From contig DHXU01000012.1 of the NCBI GenBank assembly GCA_002413835.1, positions 1 through 63,526 of the forward strand: a DNA stretch of 63,526 nt. The letters are read 5' to 3'. The notes beneath the pieces were generated by a model, which saw nothing but the letters and a program-made list of their open reading frames with translations, had not been told where the DNA came from and ran no database searches. Of this stretch, positions 7,768-16,274 are shown one piece after another (position 1 is the stretch's first letter; each line of letters opens with the position of its first letter). Source of the DNA: Candidatus Saccharibacteria bacterium UBA5148 (GTDB lineage Bacteria > Patescibacteriota > Saccharimonadia > Saccharimonadales > UBA4665). A program made the translations under genes and the position numbers.

Positions 7768-8822
7768 TGGCGATCGATAGGATTGTGAATACAGCCGCCG
7801 CCGATGAGACAGACGATCCAGTCGAGCAGGAATTCGAGAACAAGCTGCGACCGCAGGACTTTGCGAATTATATCGGCCAGGACCGCCTGAAGCAGAACCT
7901 GCAGCTGGCCATAGCCGCCGCCAAGAAGCGTGCCGAGCCGCTGGACCATATACTGCTTTACGGGCCGCCAGGGCTTGGCAAGACGACCATGGCCAGTGTC
8001 ATAGCTCACGAGATGGGCTCGCAGATCCGTATCACCAGCGGACCGGCGATAGAGCGGGCCGGGGACCTAGCCAGCCTACTGACTAATCTCCAGGACGGAG
8101 ATATCTTATTTATTGATGAGATCCACCGGCTGCACCGGACTGTCGAAGAAGTGCTGTATAGCGCCATGGAAGACTTCAAGCTCGACATTATGATCGGCAA
8201 AGGACCATCGGCCCGATCGCTGCGGCTTGATTTACCGAAGTTCACACTGATCGGAGCGACCACGCGCACCGGAGCCCTGGCGGCACCGCTGCGCGACCGT
8301 TTCGGCATGATCCACCGCCTGGAATTTTACAACCATGACCAGATTGGCCAGATCATCGGACGAACGGCCGACATATTGAACGTCAGGATACACCCTGAGG
8401 CGGCCCATGAGCTGGCCAAGCGCTCGCGGCTGACGCCGCGGATTGCTAACCGTTTGCTCAAGCGGGTGCGGGATTATGCTGATGTCAACGGTGATGGTAT
8501 CATCGACTCGACTATCAGCCGGCAAGCCTTGATTCTGCTGGACGTCGATGACCTGGGGCTTGACCCAGCGGACCGGCTGCTGCTGCTGGCAATCATTGAT
8601 AACTACAAGGGCGGGCCAGTCGGCGTCGAAACCCTGGCGGCGCTGACAGCCGAGGAACGGTCGACGATTGAGGATTTTATTGAACCATATCTGATGCAGA
8701 TCGGCTTGCTGGAACGCACACCGCGTGGCCGCAAGGTGACGCCCAAGGCCTATCATCACTTGGGACGCCAGAGCCAACTGGCTGAGGATGCAGCAGGCGC
8801 AACCCGGAATTCTCTACTATAG
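7767..8822 (+). CDS. ruvB: Holliday junction branch migration ATPase RuvB
   Basis: 351 residues. AAA+ motor that pulls DNA through the RuvA-bound junction. Walker A GPPGLGKT at 66-73, Walker B FIDEIH at about 115-120, sensor region IGATTRTGALAAPLRDRFG with the arginine finger, and the C-terminal winged helix (GLLERTPRGRKVTPKAYHHL). Coupled to ruvA by a one-base overlap. An 18-bp sequence at 8792-8809 near its 3' end recurs at 8901-8918 in the next gene. Confidence 0.97.
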   Translation: MAIDRIVNTAAADETDDPVEQEFENKLRPQDFANYIGQDRLKQNLQLAIAAAKKRAEPLDHILLYGPPGLGKTTMASVIAHEMGSQIRITSGPAIERAGDLASLLTNLQDGDILFIDEIHRLHRTVEEVLYSAMEDFKLDIMIGKGPSARSLRLDLPKFTLIGATTRTGALAAPLRDRFGMIHRLEFYNHDQIGQIIGRTADILNVRIHPEAAHELAKRSRLTPRIANRLLKRVRDYADVNGDGIIDSTISRQALILLDVDDLGLDPADRLLLLAIIDNYKGGPVGVETLAALTAEERSTIEDFIEPYLMQIGLLERTPRGRKVTPKAYHHLGRQSQLAEDAAGATRNSLL

Positions 8823-8835
8823 CTTGACTTTGAGC

Positions 8836-8841
8836 TATACT
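8836..8841 (+). promoter_or_regulatory. -10 box (TATACT), leaderless PH-domain gene
   Basis: TATACT, seven bases before the ATG at 8849, directly after the ruvB stop; no Shine-Dalgarno sequence. Confidence 0.5.
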
Positions 8842-8848
8842 ATAAGGC

Positions 8849-9598
8849 ATGAATCCACAAGACGAACAACAGAACGACCCTAGTAAAGTACCTGATAGCA
8901 AGCAGGCGCAACCCGGAAACTCCGGGTTGTCCGGAAGCGTGTCTGATCAGGACGGTGATGACCGCCCGCAAGTTGTCTATATGTCGCGTCCCCTGGAGCC
9001 TCATCGTCAGACGATGAGCCCGGAGATCCAGCAGAAACACGAAGAATCCAAGCGTAGATATCCCAAGCTCAACCTAAGTCAGGGTGAATATATCATCAGT
9101 GCTGTCAAACGCCATCCTATCGGCCTGGTTGGAATCTGGGCTGCAGTGGCTGCAGTCATTCTGGCGTTGATGGCACTAGCGGCGTTCTTTGCCTACACAT
9201 CTTCGAATGATACGTTTGGAAATACTACGGTCACGCCGGCTATTCTCATGATACCAGTAGCACTTATTTCATTTCTGGCGCTGGTATTCGGGTTTATCGC
9301 CAGCTGGATCTACGGCGCAAATCGTTTCTATCTGACAAACGAGAGTGTCATCCAACATATTCAGACCAGTCTGTTTTCACAGCGTGAGCAGACGATCAGC
9401 CTGGTTAACATCGAGGACGCCAGCTTTAGTCAGGACGGAATCGTGTCGCATATATTTAATTACGGCTTGATCCGTCTGTCGACCCAGGGTGACGAGACGA
9501 CATACCGGTTTTCACTCGCCAGCAGCCCGCAGCGACAGATCGCCTTGCTCAATAACGCCGTTGAAGACTTCAAAAACGTCCGCCCGATGGAGGACTAG
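8849..9598 (+). CDS. membrane protein with bacterial PH domain
   Basis: 249 residues. An N-terminal hydrophilic, Asp/Gln/Pro-rich cytoplasmic segment (1-85), two membrane helices (about 90-115 and 130-155), then a bPH2-like domain (YdbT/YdbS type) with FYLTNESVIQHIQTSLFSQREQTISLVNIEDASF, where the first strands follow directly after the second helix. Membrane-tethered PH domains of this kind have no defined ligand. Its own leaderless promoter separates it from ruvAB. Positions 8909-8929 form a perfect 9-bp hairpin inside the 5' coding region. Confidence 0.75.
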   Translation: MNPQDEQQNDPSKVPDSKQAQPGNSGLSGSVSDQDGDDRPQVVYMSRPLEPHRQTMSPEIQQKHEESKRRYPKLNLSQGEYIISAVKRHPIGLVGIWAAVAAVILALMALAAFFAYTSSNDTFGNTTVTPAILMIPVALISFLALVFGFIASWIYGANRFYLTNESVIQHIQTSLFSQREQTISLVNIEDASFSQDGIVSHIFNYGLIRLSTQGDETTYRFSLASSPQRQIALLNNAVEDFKNVRPMED

Positions 9599-9623
9599 CA
9601 GTCCAACCGCTCAAGACCGCAGT

Positions 9624-9923
9624 TTATTCCTGGAACGGATTGCTTCTGGCCTGGTCGAAGAGGGATTGTACTTCTACGCTATTGTCCTGCAGTTGTTGAA
9701 TCTTGCTGAGCGCGTCCGGATCGATATGGGGCACGCCGGCTGTCTGGAGCTTGGCGGTGACGACACTCTGGTCCGGTTCGACCTGGTTGAGCGTCAGGAC
9801 GCGCCAGGCCAGGAAGCTGTAGATTCCAAGCAGGAATATCAGGAATATCGGTAGGATGTATCTCCGTGCTGTCAGTGCGGCGTGTCCTAGATTGTTTTTG
9901 ATGCTACTGGCTTGTAATTTCAT
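9624..9923 (-). CDS. small single-pass membrane protein of the pilus operon
   Basis: 99 residues, last gene of the pilM-N-O unit, overlapping pilO by four bases. Basic N-terminus, one membrane helix (about residues 22-43, YILPIFLIFLLGIYSFLAW), then a hydrophilic Gln/Asp-rich C-terminus. The position is that of PilP in other systems, but there is no lipoprotein cysteine and no recognisable PilP domain. In a cell without an outer membrane a PilP role (link to the secretin) would not be needed. Function unknown; a pilus alignment role is inference from context. Confidence 0.6.
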   Translation of the reverse strand: MKLQASSIKNNLGHAALTARRYILPIFLIFLLGIYSFLAWRVLTLNQVEPDQSVVTAKLQTAGVPHIDPDALSKIQQLQDNSVEVQSLFDQARSNPFQE

Positions 9924-10558
9924 GGCTTTATAAACTCGTCTACAGTTAATGTGAATGATACCAGGTTACGGTCCAGCGGTGAGGGCTGCAGGACGATACC
10001 GGTGACTTGGGCCGTGCGCCGATTCTGTTCAAGACGGCTTAGAAAGTCTATGAACTTTGGATAGGGAACTGCCGAGGCCGCATCCTGCTGGATGGTAATC
10101 TGTAGCATGTAGACGCCTTTTATACCAACGACAGGCTGCAGCTGCGACAATGACTGTAGTGCCCGGGAAGCGGCCGTGGGAGCGGTCGTGCCGACTGCCG
10201 CACCACTGGCGCTAATCGTGCCGCCGAGCGTTGACACCGGGAAGTTGACGGCCGTCGGCTTTATACCGCTGTCAGCGGCGATGTTTATGATTTCCCGAAC
10301 GGCCTCAGCCTGGTCCTTGTCCTGGGGCACGATAGTCCTGGCAACTTTTTCAAGCGGGCTATACGTAGTGATATCTTTCTTGGCCTTCGTCAGGCCGATT
10401 TGTTCCTGACCGAGGACCTGGTCCTGGGTCTTGTACTCGGCGAGTTTGACCGATTGCTTCTGAAGCTGCTGGTTCGCAACGTAGGTGCCACCGAATATCG
10501 AGGCCACGAGCAACACCAAGGCGACGATCATCAGATAGTATGCCCGCTTACTGTTCAT
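9920..10558 (-). CDS. pilO: PilO-like type IV pilus alignment protein
   Basis: 212 residues, one N-terminal membrane helix (about 8-30), a coiled-coil stretch (QLQKQSVKLAEYKTQDQVLGQEQ), and a C-terminal alpha/beta domain with FIDFLSRLEQNRRTAQVTGI, as in PilO/GspM-type proteins. It pairs with PilN to connect the cytoplasmic PilM ring to the pilus. Four-base overlaps with both neighbours indicate a single translation unit. Assignment rests on topology and gene order more than on conserved residues. Confidence 0.72.
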   Translation of the reverse strand: MNSKRAYYLMIVALVLLVASIFGGTYVANQQLQKQSVKLAEYKTQDQVLGQEQIGLTKAKKDITTYSPLEKVARTIVPQDKDQAEAVREIINIAADSGIKPTAVNFPVSTLGGTISASGAAVGTTAPTAASRALQSLSQLQPVVGIKGVYMLQITIQQDAASAVPYPKFIDFLSRLEQNRRTAQVTGIVLQPSPLDRNLVSFTLTVDEFIKP

Positions 10559-11154
10559 GGCTTCGTCCCAGTGGTCTTATTGATGAACAGGAATGGATTA
10601 TTCTCGGAGAACAACGCTTTGAGCGTGACAGTGCAAGGGTATTTGGGATTGGCTGAGTTAGCTGTGCAGCTGATGGTCTGGATATCTGCCTTGCTGAAGA
10701 TTTTGTTGGCAGGATCCTGCAGGTTGACCTGGAGCTGCGTGGCGCTTTTGTAATCAGTCGTAATGGCAGTAATGTCCAGCGAACCCTGAACCTTGCTGAT
10801 GCTGAGGTCTGTCAGGCTGGTATCGGGTGGCGTGACGGTAGCGATCTGCGTCAGCAGTTTGGAAAACAGGACTTCGCGTGACAGGACCTGGACGACGAGC
10901 TTCAGGCTGCTGGTAATGTCTTCGGAATGCTTTCTGGTCTCGTCCAGCTTCTGCTGCTTGAGTGAATCTTCGGCCTGCACAACCTGGCTGCTGTAGGTAT
11001 CGATCGAGCGCTGTATGTACAACATGCCGCCCGTAGTGACCAGCCCGACTCCGACCAGCCCGAATAGTAGCGCAAACGCCCAGCGTCGCAGCTGAGTATT
11101 GCGGCGGGCAAAGACATATTCCTGTCTCAGGTCAGTCGGCAAAAGATTTATCAT
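10555..11154 (-). CDS. pilN: PilN-like type IV pilus assembly protein
   Basis: 199 residues. The N-terminus MINLLPTDLRQEY is the conserved cytoplasmic PilN motif (INLLP) that docks into PilM, followed by one membrane helix (about 26-48), a coiled coil (about 50-80) and a periplasmic-type ferredoxin-like domain. It sits between pilM and pilO with four-base overlaps on both sides. Confidence 0.88.
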   Translation of the reverse strand: MINLLPTDLRQEYVFARRNTQLRRWAFALLFGLVGVGLVTTGGMLYIQRSIDTYSSQVVQAEDSLKQQKLDETRKHSEDITSSLKLVVQVLSREVLFSKLLTQIATVTPPDTSLTDLSISKVQGSLDITAITTDYKSATQLQVNLQDPANKIFSKADIQTISCTANSANPKYPCTVTLKALFSENNPFLFINKTTGTKP

Positions 11155-12221
11155 GCGAACAGCTCCTGAGGCGGTATCAGGCTGAGGCCCATGACGGTAG
11201 CAAACATCGGTTTGTCGGCTTTAGCCGGCGGCTGCAGCCCGGCGTGGTCGCAGTATTCCCAGGGGTCGCACGAACGCACAGCCAGGCGCAGATTGTTGGT
11301 CATATAATCCGATAGTCCGGGCATATTGGCACCGCCACCGAGAGTGATGACTTGGCTGACTTTCTGCTTGTCGCCGTACCGTTCCTCGTAGTAGCGGATC
11401 ATACGGCGGATTTCCTGGGCCAGCTGTCGTAACACCGGCTCAAGAGCGGCGGTTATTTCTGCCTGCTTCTTACTGGGTGCCAGACCATACTTGGTCTTGA
11501 TAATCTGTGCCTCTGCCTGGGTGACACCAAGCTTTTCCCGGATACGGTTGGTGAATACGTCACCACCACCGGTCACGGTGCCGCTGACGAGCATGTGCTG
11601 GTCAAATATGGTGATGTCGGCAGACAAGGATCCGAAATCGATCAGCACGGCCGGTACGTCACTCTGTCGATCCTGAAGGAACAGTTTACCAGCCGCATCA
11701 ATCGTTGTTTCGACACCGACTGTCTCCAGGCCTAGCAAGCGCATCAGCTGCAACTGTGAGTCAACCGTTTTACGCGGTACGGCGACGGCGAAGACGTCTA
11801 GTTTGTCGTCGGTCCGGCCGACGACGTCGTAATCGAGATACAGTTCAGCCAGCGGCATCGGAATATACTGTTCTGCTTCGAGCTGCACGGCTTCTTTGAG
11901 CTGTTTGCCGTTCATAGGCGGCAGATTGATAAGCCGGGTAAAGGTCCGGTAGGCCGGTATGGCAATCACGACACGGTTCGTCGTGATATCCCCGATCAGC
12001 TGGTGTTCGAAAAGATTGGCGGTGGCTTTGGCAATAACCTGAGGATCGACGATGATACCATCCTGGATGGCATTGGCGTCGAACGACGTATTACCGTAGC
12101 CGACGACACGCGATTTTTTGCCGCGGCGCTCAGTCTGCATGACTTTGAGTGTGCCATGGCCGATATCAAGCCCAAAAATCGGCTTATCCTTGAAGAAGTA
12201 TGTTGATTTATTATTTCCCAC
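11151..12221 (-). CDS. pilM: type IV pilus assembly ATPase-fold protein PilM
   Basis: 356 residues with an actin-like fold (FtsA/PilM). FGLDIGHGTLKVMQ is the phosphate-1 region, VLIDFGSLSADITIF phosphate 2, and VITLGGGANMPGLSDYM the adenosine motif. It forms the cytoplasmic ring that binds the PilN N-terminus. It starts with GTG (MGNNKST) after AAGGA. A TATAAT box on the minus strand (12246-12251) supplies a promoter, so pilMNO can be transcribed apart from the upstream pilin, pilC and pilB. Confidence 0.93.
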   Translation of the reverse strand: MGNNKSTYFFKDKPIFGLDIGHGTLKVMQTERRGKKSRVVGYGNTSFDANAIQDGIIVDPQVIAKATANLFEHQLIGDITTNRVVIAIPAYRTFTRLINLPPMNGKQLKEAVQLEAEQYIPMPLAELYLDYDVVGRTDDKLDVFAVAVPRKTVDSQLQLMRLLGLETVGVETTIDAAGKLFLQDRQSDVPAVLIDFGSLSADITIFDQHMLVSGTVTGGGDVFTNRIREKLGVTQAEAQIIKTKYGLAPSKKQAEITAALEPVLRQLAQEIRRMIRYYEERYGDKQKVSQVITLGGGANMPGLSDYMTNNLRLAVRSCDPWEYCDHAGLQPPAKADKPMFATVMGLSLIPPQELFA

Positions 12222-12292
12222 CAGAGCAATGGTCCTTATATGTCGATTATAACACTTATCCTTAAGTGGAGTCTAAACTTCTGGCCTTATCT

Positions 12293-12328
12293 AGAGAAAC
12301 GTCCGGCACATAGGCCGGACGTTTCTCT
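12293..12328 (-). terminator. terminator hairpin after the major pilin gene
   Basis: A perfect 15-bp stem (12293-12307 with 12314-12328) and a six-base loop, ending in TTTCTCT. It lies between the pilin stop and the pilM promoter, so it can limit readthrough and allow the pilin to be expressed at higher levels than pilMNO. Confidence 0.75.
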
Positions 12329-12374
12329 GACAGCGTCTCCCTGACAGATATGGGAGCTGGACTGCAGGTGTCTG

Positions 12375-12860
12375 CTAGTTCAGGCTGTCGCTGACGATGT
12401 CAGGACCTGTACCTTCGGGCTTAGCCGAAAGGACGTACTTGGTACAATCGGTCGCTGTGTTGTCACAGGCGGCCATCGTGTCTGTACCAGGCTTGTACTG
12501 ATATTTGTTGGCGACACCAGTAGCACTCGAACCAAGTGAGTAATCACCGGCCGTTGCCTTTGGATCACGCAGTGCTTCTTTGTCGAGCCCCTTCATACTT
12601 GCTGAAATGAAGGTTACGTTGTCGGCACTGGTTGCACCCAGGTCGGTTGAAGCTGGGTAACGCCCGTTCTGAGCGTAGTATGCTTCAAGTTGTCCTTGGA
12701 GTGCCTTTAAGTCAGTGATGCGCTCGGTGTTGCGCCCCTTTTGTTGAATACCGTTGTAAGTCGTAATCACGAGTGCGGCCAGAATGCCGATAACGACGAT
12801 TACGATCAAGAGTTCTACGATCGTGAAACCCTGCTGAGAACGTCTTTTTAGTGAGTTCAT
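12375..12860 (-). CDS. pilA: major type IV pilin
   Basis: 161 residues. QQGFTIVELLIVIVVIGIL: canonical prepilin site (Gly-Phe, Glu at +5) and N-terminal helix; TTYNGIQQKGRNTERITDLKAL continues the alpha-1 spine; ACDNTATDC is the C-terminal disulphide loop. YYAQNGRYP is the conserved turn of many Gram-positive and Patescibacteria pilins. The strongest Shine-Dalgarno sequence of the cluster (AAGGAGGGTG) lies ten bases upstream, and its own terminator follows, both fitting a highly expressed structural subunit. Confidence 0.92.
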   Translation of the reverse strand: MNSLKRRSQQGFTIVELLIVIVVIGILAALVITTYNGIQQKGRNTERITDLKALQGQLEAYYAQNGRYPASTDLGATSADNVTFISASMKGLDKEALRDPKATAGDYSLGSSATGVANKYQYKPGTDTMAACDNTATDCTKYVLSAKPEGTGPDIVSDSLN

Positions 12861-12971
12861 GAGGACCCACCCTCCTTGTTGTTAATTTGTTGATTTTGAT
12901 CTTGGACTAGGTCAGCTTCACAGCTTTATAGCCAGTATCTGATTATGATTATAGACATAAGCGTTGTAGTG

Positions 12972-14195
12972 TCAACTGCCAATGTTCTTACTGAGGCTGG
13001 CGATCGGGCCCATGACGCTGGCCGCAATCAATCCGACGGCTCCACCCAGGATGACGATCATGATTGGTTCGATAATGGCCGCTAAACCGTCGATCAGGGT
13101 TCCAACCTCTTCTTCGTAGAAGTCAGCAACCTTTATCAGGACCGTGTCGATCTGGCCGGTTTCCTCACCGACGGCCAACATCTGGCTGACGATAGGAGGA
13201 AAGTGTGGGCTTTTACTAATGGGTTCGCTGAGCTGCTTACCGTTGCGAACCTGCATGGCAGCTTCCTTGAGTTCTTTTTCAATGACTTTATTGCCGATTG
13301 CGCCGCCGGTAACTTCGAGGGCATCGAGGACACTGACGCCGGCTGACATCAGAGAGGCGAAGGTCCGTGAAAACCGGGCGACGGCCATCTTCATGGTGAT
13401 GTTCTTCATAACCGGTAAGTTGAGTAGTAATAAATGGAAGTTGTATTTTCCCTTTGGGGTACGGATATAGTGGATTACGACAAACAGCACGATAGCTATG
13501 ACGGCAAATATGACTACGAAGTTGTGCACCATGAAGTGGCTGAAATTCAGTAACACCTGTGTATAGACCGGTAGTTTAGCATTCGGACCGCCAAGGTCGG
13601 TCAGGATACCACCGATCTTCGGCATAATGACCAGCATAATTCCAAAGAATGCTACAACGGTGACAACCATCAAGACCATGGGGTACATCATGGCACTTTT
13701 AATCTTTTTGCGGATGCTGGCATCAAGCTCAACCTGCAGCGCCAGGCGCTTCAGGATCTCGTCGAGGATACCGCCTTCTTCACCGGCTTTGACCATGTTG
13801 ACGTAGACATCTGAAAATATATGAGGATATTTTGCAAAGGCAGTACCGAGCGGTGCACCGCCTTCGACTTCTTTGGTAACGCTGGTTATAGCTTCCTTCA
13901 ACGTTGGGCTTTCGGTGTCAGACCCAAGCGTAACCAGTGAGCGCGTCAGCGGCACGCCGGCACTGATCATCGTAGACAACTGTCTGGTGAATATCACAAG
14001 GTCCTGAAGCTTGACCTTCTTCTTACCGAAGCTGAGGTTGAACTTGCCCTTGCCGCCGTTTTCGCCAAGCTCCTTGATGGCCAGCGGGTGAATACCCTGG
14101 TGGTTTAGGCTGGCAATCAGCGCCTCATGGCTGCCAGCCTCGGCTGTTCCTTCGATCGTCTTTCCGGCTTTGAGGGCTTTGTAGTTGTATTTCAT
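12972..14195 (-). CDS. pilC: type IV pilus inner-membrane platform protein PilC
   Basis: 407 residues, family length. Two T2SSF domains (about 68-190 and 272-395), each ending in membrane helices; signature GLAAIIEPIMIVILGGAVGLI near the C-terminus. It couples PilB ATP hydrolysis to pilin insertion. The gene starts nine bases after the pilB stop. No retraction ATPase (PilT) or prepilin peptidase (PilD) gene is present in this window. Confidence 0.94.
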   Translation of the reverse strand: MKYNYKALKAGKTIEGTAEAGSHEALIASLNHQGIHPLAIKELGENGGKGKFNLSFGKKKVKLQDLVIFTRQLSTMISAGVPLTRSLVTLGSDTESPTLKEAITSVTKEVEGGAPLGTAFAKYPHIFSDVYVNMVKAGEEGGILDEILKRLALQVELDASIRKKIKSAMMYPMVLMVVTVVAFFGIMLVIMPKIGGILTDLGGPNAKLPVYTQVLLNFSHFMVHNFVVIFAVIAIVLFVVIHYIRTPKGKYNFHLLLLNLPVMKNITMKMAVARFSRTFASLMSAGVSVLDALEVTGGAIGNKVIEKELKEAAMQVRNGKQLSEPISKSPHFPPIVSQMLAVGEETGQIDTVLIKVADFYEEEVGTLIDGLAAIIEPIMIVILGGAVGLIAASVMGPIASLSKNIGS

Positions 14196-14203
14196 ATGAT
14201 TAT

Positions 14204-16003
14204 TTATTCGACTGACGTGACGCGCAGCACTTCTTCGACTGTCGTCTGGCCGCGCAGGGCTTTGACGAGACCGTCGATCTGCATGGTGACCATGCCACCT
14301 TCAATTGCGGTGTTCTGGATGTTTTCACTTGTGTCGTTGGTAACGATCATTTTTTGGATGTTTGATGTATTATCGAGGACTTCGTATATGCCGATGCGGC
14401 CGCGGTAGCCGGTATGGTTGCAGGTGTCGCAGCCGTCCGGATGTGCCTGCCAAAGGTGCTTGATGGCTTGCTCAGTGCTGGCGAGCTCAGTGTCGGGTTT
14501 GCCGGCTGCTTTACCGATGCCACCTTCGAGCGCCTGGCCTTCCAGCTCGTGCAGGTACTTCATGACGGCCGGCTTGTCGAGGTGGAAACTGGATGCTAGT
14601 CGCTGCATCGTCGCATCTGGCGGCATGTATTTCTGGCGGCAGTCGATGCACAGCCGGCGCACCAGCCGCTGACCGACAACGGCTCGCACAGTACTGGCGA
14701 TCAGGAAGGGCTCAATCTTCATATCGAGCAGGCGCGGCAGACAGGTGGCAGCATTGTTGGTGTGGAGCGTCGAAAAGACCAAGTGCCCGGTCAGCGCTGC
14801 CTGGACGGCCAGCTGAGCAGTTTCGCCGTCACGGATCTCCCCGACCATGATGATGTTCGGGTCCTGACGGAGCAGGGCACGCAGGCCGTTGGTGAAGGTC
14901 ATACCAGCCATCGGGTTGACCTGGACCTGGTTGGCACCGAAGATACGGTATTCGACGGGATCTTCGACGGTTGAGATATTGACTGTTGGGCTATTTAACA
15001 TACTGAGGACACTGAAGAGCGTCGTTGACTTGCCTGAGCCGGTTGGTCCCGTCACCAGTACCATACCGTGCGGTTGGATGATTGATTGCTGGATAATCTT
15101 GAGGGCTGCTCCCCAGAATCCTAATTCTTCGAGTGTTGACGGCTTGCTCGATTCATTCAGGATACGCATGACGACTTTTTCACCATCAACAATCGGCAGA
15201 GTCGAGACGCGCAGGGCGTAGACCAGACCGGAGACTTCGACCTTGAACCTACCGTCCTGCGGTGCCCGGTGTTCATCAATCTTCAGGTTAGACAGGATTT
15301 TGATACGGGACACCAGTGCTCCCAGCAGTTTGCGGGGTAGCTTGTTGGCTTCGCGGAGTACGCCGTCGACGCGGTAACGGATGACGACGTAGCCTTCACG
15401 CGGCTCGATGTGTATGTCACTGGCACCAGAATTGACACCATATTCGATAATCAGGTTGACCGTCTGGGCAATCGGCGAGTCTTCGGCGACTTCGTCTTCG
15501 GTAATTTCTTCTTCATCATCGGTTGAGACGTCGCTGGATATGACCTTGGTAAGTTCGCTGGAGATATTGCCCCGGTATTGGTCGAGGGCACCCTGGATCA
15601 CAGATTCGGTGGCGATATGCAGTTTGATGTTGGCACCAAGCTCTTTGCGTAAGAAGTTAATTGCCTGGATATCGTCGGGATCTTCCAGGGCTATCAGCCG
15701 GTTACCTCCCTCGTCGACACTGAAGACAACGGCTTTGTACTGGCGGGCGATGCGTTCCGGGATTAGTTTCAGGATCTCGTGGCTGAGTTCGCGCGGGCTG
15801 AACTCTATATAGGGGATTTCGATCTCTTCGGCGTAAAGTTTGGTGAGCTCTTTTTCAGTCATGGCGTTATTTTTGATAACGATGTCCTGGAGCGGCTTTT
15901 TCTCGGTCTTTTCCTGTTCGCGGAGCGGCTTGATCTGTTCATCACTGAACTTACCGCTGGCTTTGAGCAGTTTTTCTACGATGGCATCAGAAATCCGCAT
16001 CAT
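14204..16003 (-). CDS. pilB: type IV pilus extension ATPase PilB
   Basis: 599 residues. N-terminal MshEN/GspE-N domain (about 1-140), then the secretion ATPase core with Walker A GPTGSGKS at 319-326, the Asp box (VEDPVEY), Walker B IMVGEIRDGET, the His box (TGHLVFSTLHTN) and a zinc-binding four-Cys motif (LCIDC and GCDTC). The zinc cysteines separate extension ATPases from PilT. An acidic linker (SSDVSTDDEEEITEDEVAED) lies between the domains. CAGGAGCG precedes a double ATG. First gene of the minus-strand pilus operon. Confidence 0.95.
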   Translation of the reverse strand: MMRISDAIVEKLLKASGKFSDEQIKPLREQEKTEKKPLQDIVIKNNAMTEKELTKLYAEEIEIPYIEFSPRELSHEILKLIPERIARQYKAVVFSVDEGGNRLIALEDPDDIQAINFLRKELGANIKLHIATESVIQGALDQYRGNISSELTKVISSDVSTDDEEEITEDEVAEDSPIAQTVNLIIEYGVNSGASDIHIEPREGYVVIRYRVDGVLREANKLPRKLLGALVSRIKILSNLKIDEHRAPQDGRFKVEVSGLVYALRVSTLPIVDGEKVVMRILNESSKPSTLEELGFWGAALKIIQQSIIQPHGMVLVTGPTGSGKSTTLFSVLSMLNSPTVNISTVEDPVEYRIFGANQVQVNPMAGMTFTNGLRALLRQDPNIIMVGEIRDGETAQLAVQAALTGHLVFSTLHTNNAATCLPRLLDMKIEPFLIASTVRAVVGQRLVRRLCIDCRQKYMPPDATMQRLASSFHLDKPAVMKYLHELEGQALEGGIGKAAGKPDTELASTEQAIKHLWQAHPDGCDTCNHTGYRGRIGIYEVLDNTSNIQKMIVTNDTSENIQNTAIEGGMVTMQIDGLVKALRGQTTVEEVLRVTSVE

Positions 16004-16152
16004 CGCTCCTGATACCTATAATGTTGTTTGTCTTGAGTCCACCCATCCTGGACACATTCTAACAATAAATACGTAAAACATAAACAGTATATTGGCCACA
16101 TGCCGTCAGTCATTTTTGTTGTTTCCGCTACCGATAGAGCTTATGTTTTATA

Positions 16153-16162
16153 ACAATATTGT
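16153..16162. promoter_or_regulatory. small palindrome upstream of recA
   Basis: ACAATATTGT is a perfect 10-bp palindrome inside an A/T-rich stretch between the pilB and recA promoters. A regulator site is possible but the motif is short and A/T-rich, so chance cannot be excluded. Confidence 0.2.
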
Positions 16163-16214
16163 AAAATTTAAAAGATTTTGGCGTGAGCATGATGCATCTG
16201 CTATATATCCTTGG

Positions 16215-16220
16215 TATAAT
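16215..16220 (+). promoter_or_regulatory. extended -10 promoter of the recA transcript
   Basis: TGGTATAAT is an extended -10 (TGN-TATAAT). No clear -35 is seen. It lies seven bases before an ATG at 16228 that opens a 14-codon ORF ahead of recA. Confidence 0.6.
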
Positions 16221-16227
16221 ATAAGTA

Positions 16228-16272
16228 ATGACTGGAGAGGGTTTCAAAGGTACGGAATTATGGAGGGTATAG
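16228..16272 (+). CDS. leaderless upstream ORF of recA (14 residues)
   Basis: ATG exactly seven bases after TATAAT opens MTGEGFKGTELWRV and stops at TAG, two bases before the recA ATG. The recA Shine-Dalgarno sequence (GGAGGG, 16262-16267) lies inside it. Translation of this ORF would pass over and end at the recA ribosome site, which suggests translational coupling. It is not in the recA frame. Either a real leader peptide or a by-product of leaderless initiation; not proven. Confidence 0.4.
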   Translation: MTGEGFKGTELWRV

Positions 16273-16274
16273 TT

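Noticed and set aside
16153..16162. SOS (LexA) box upstream of recA
   Set aside because: ACAATATTGT is palindromic but does not match known LexA boxes, and no second copy was seen at the ruv genes.
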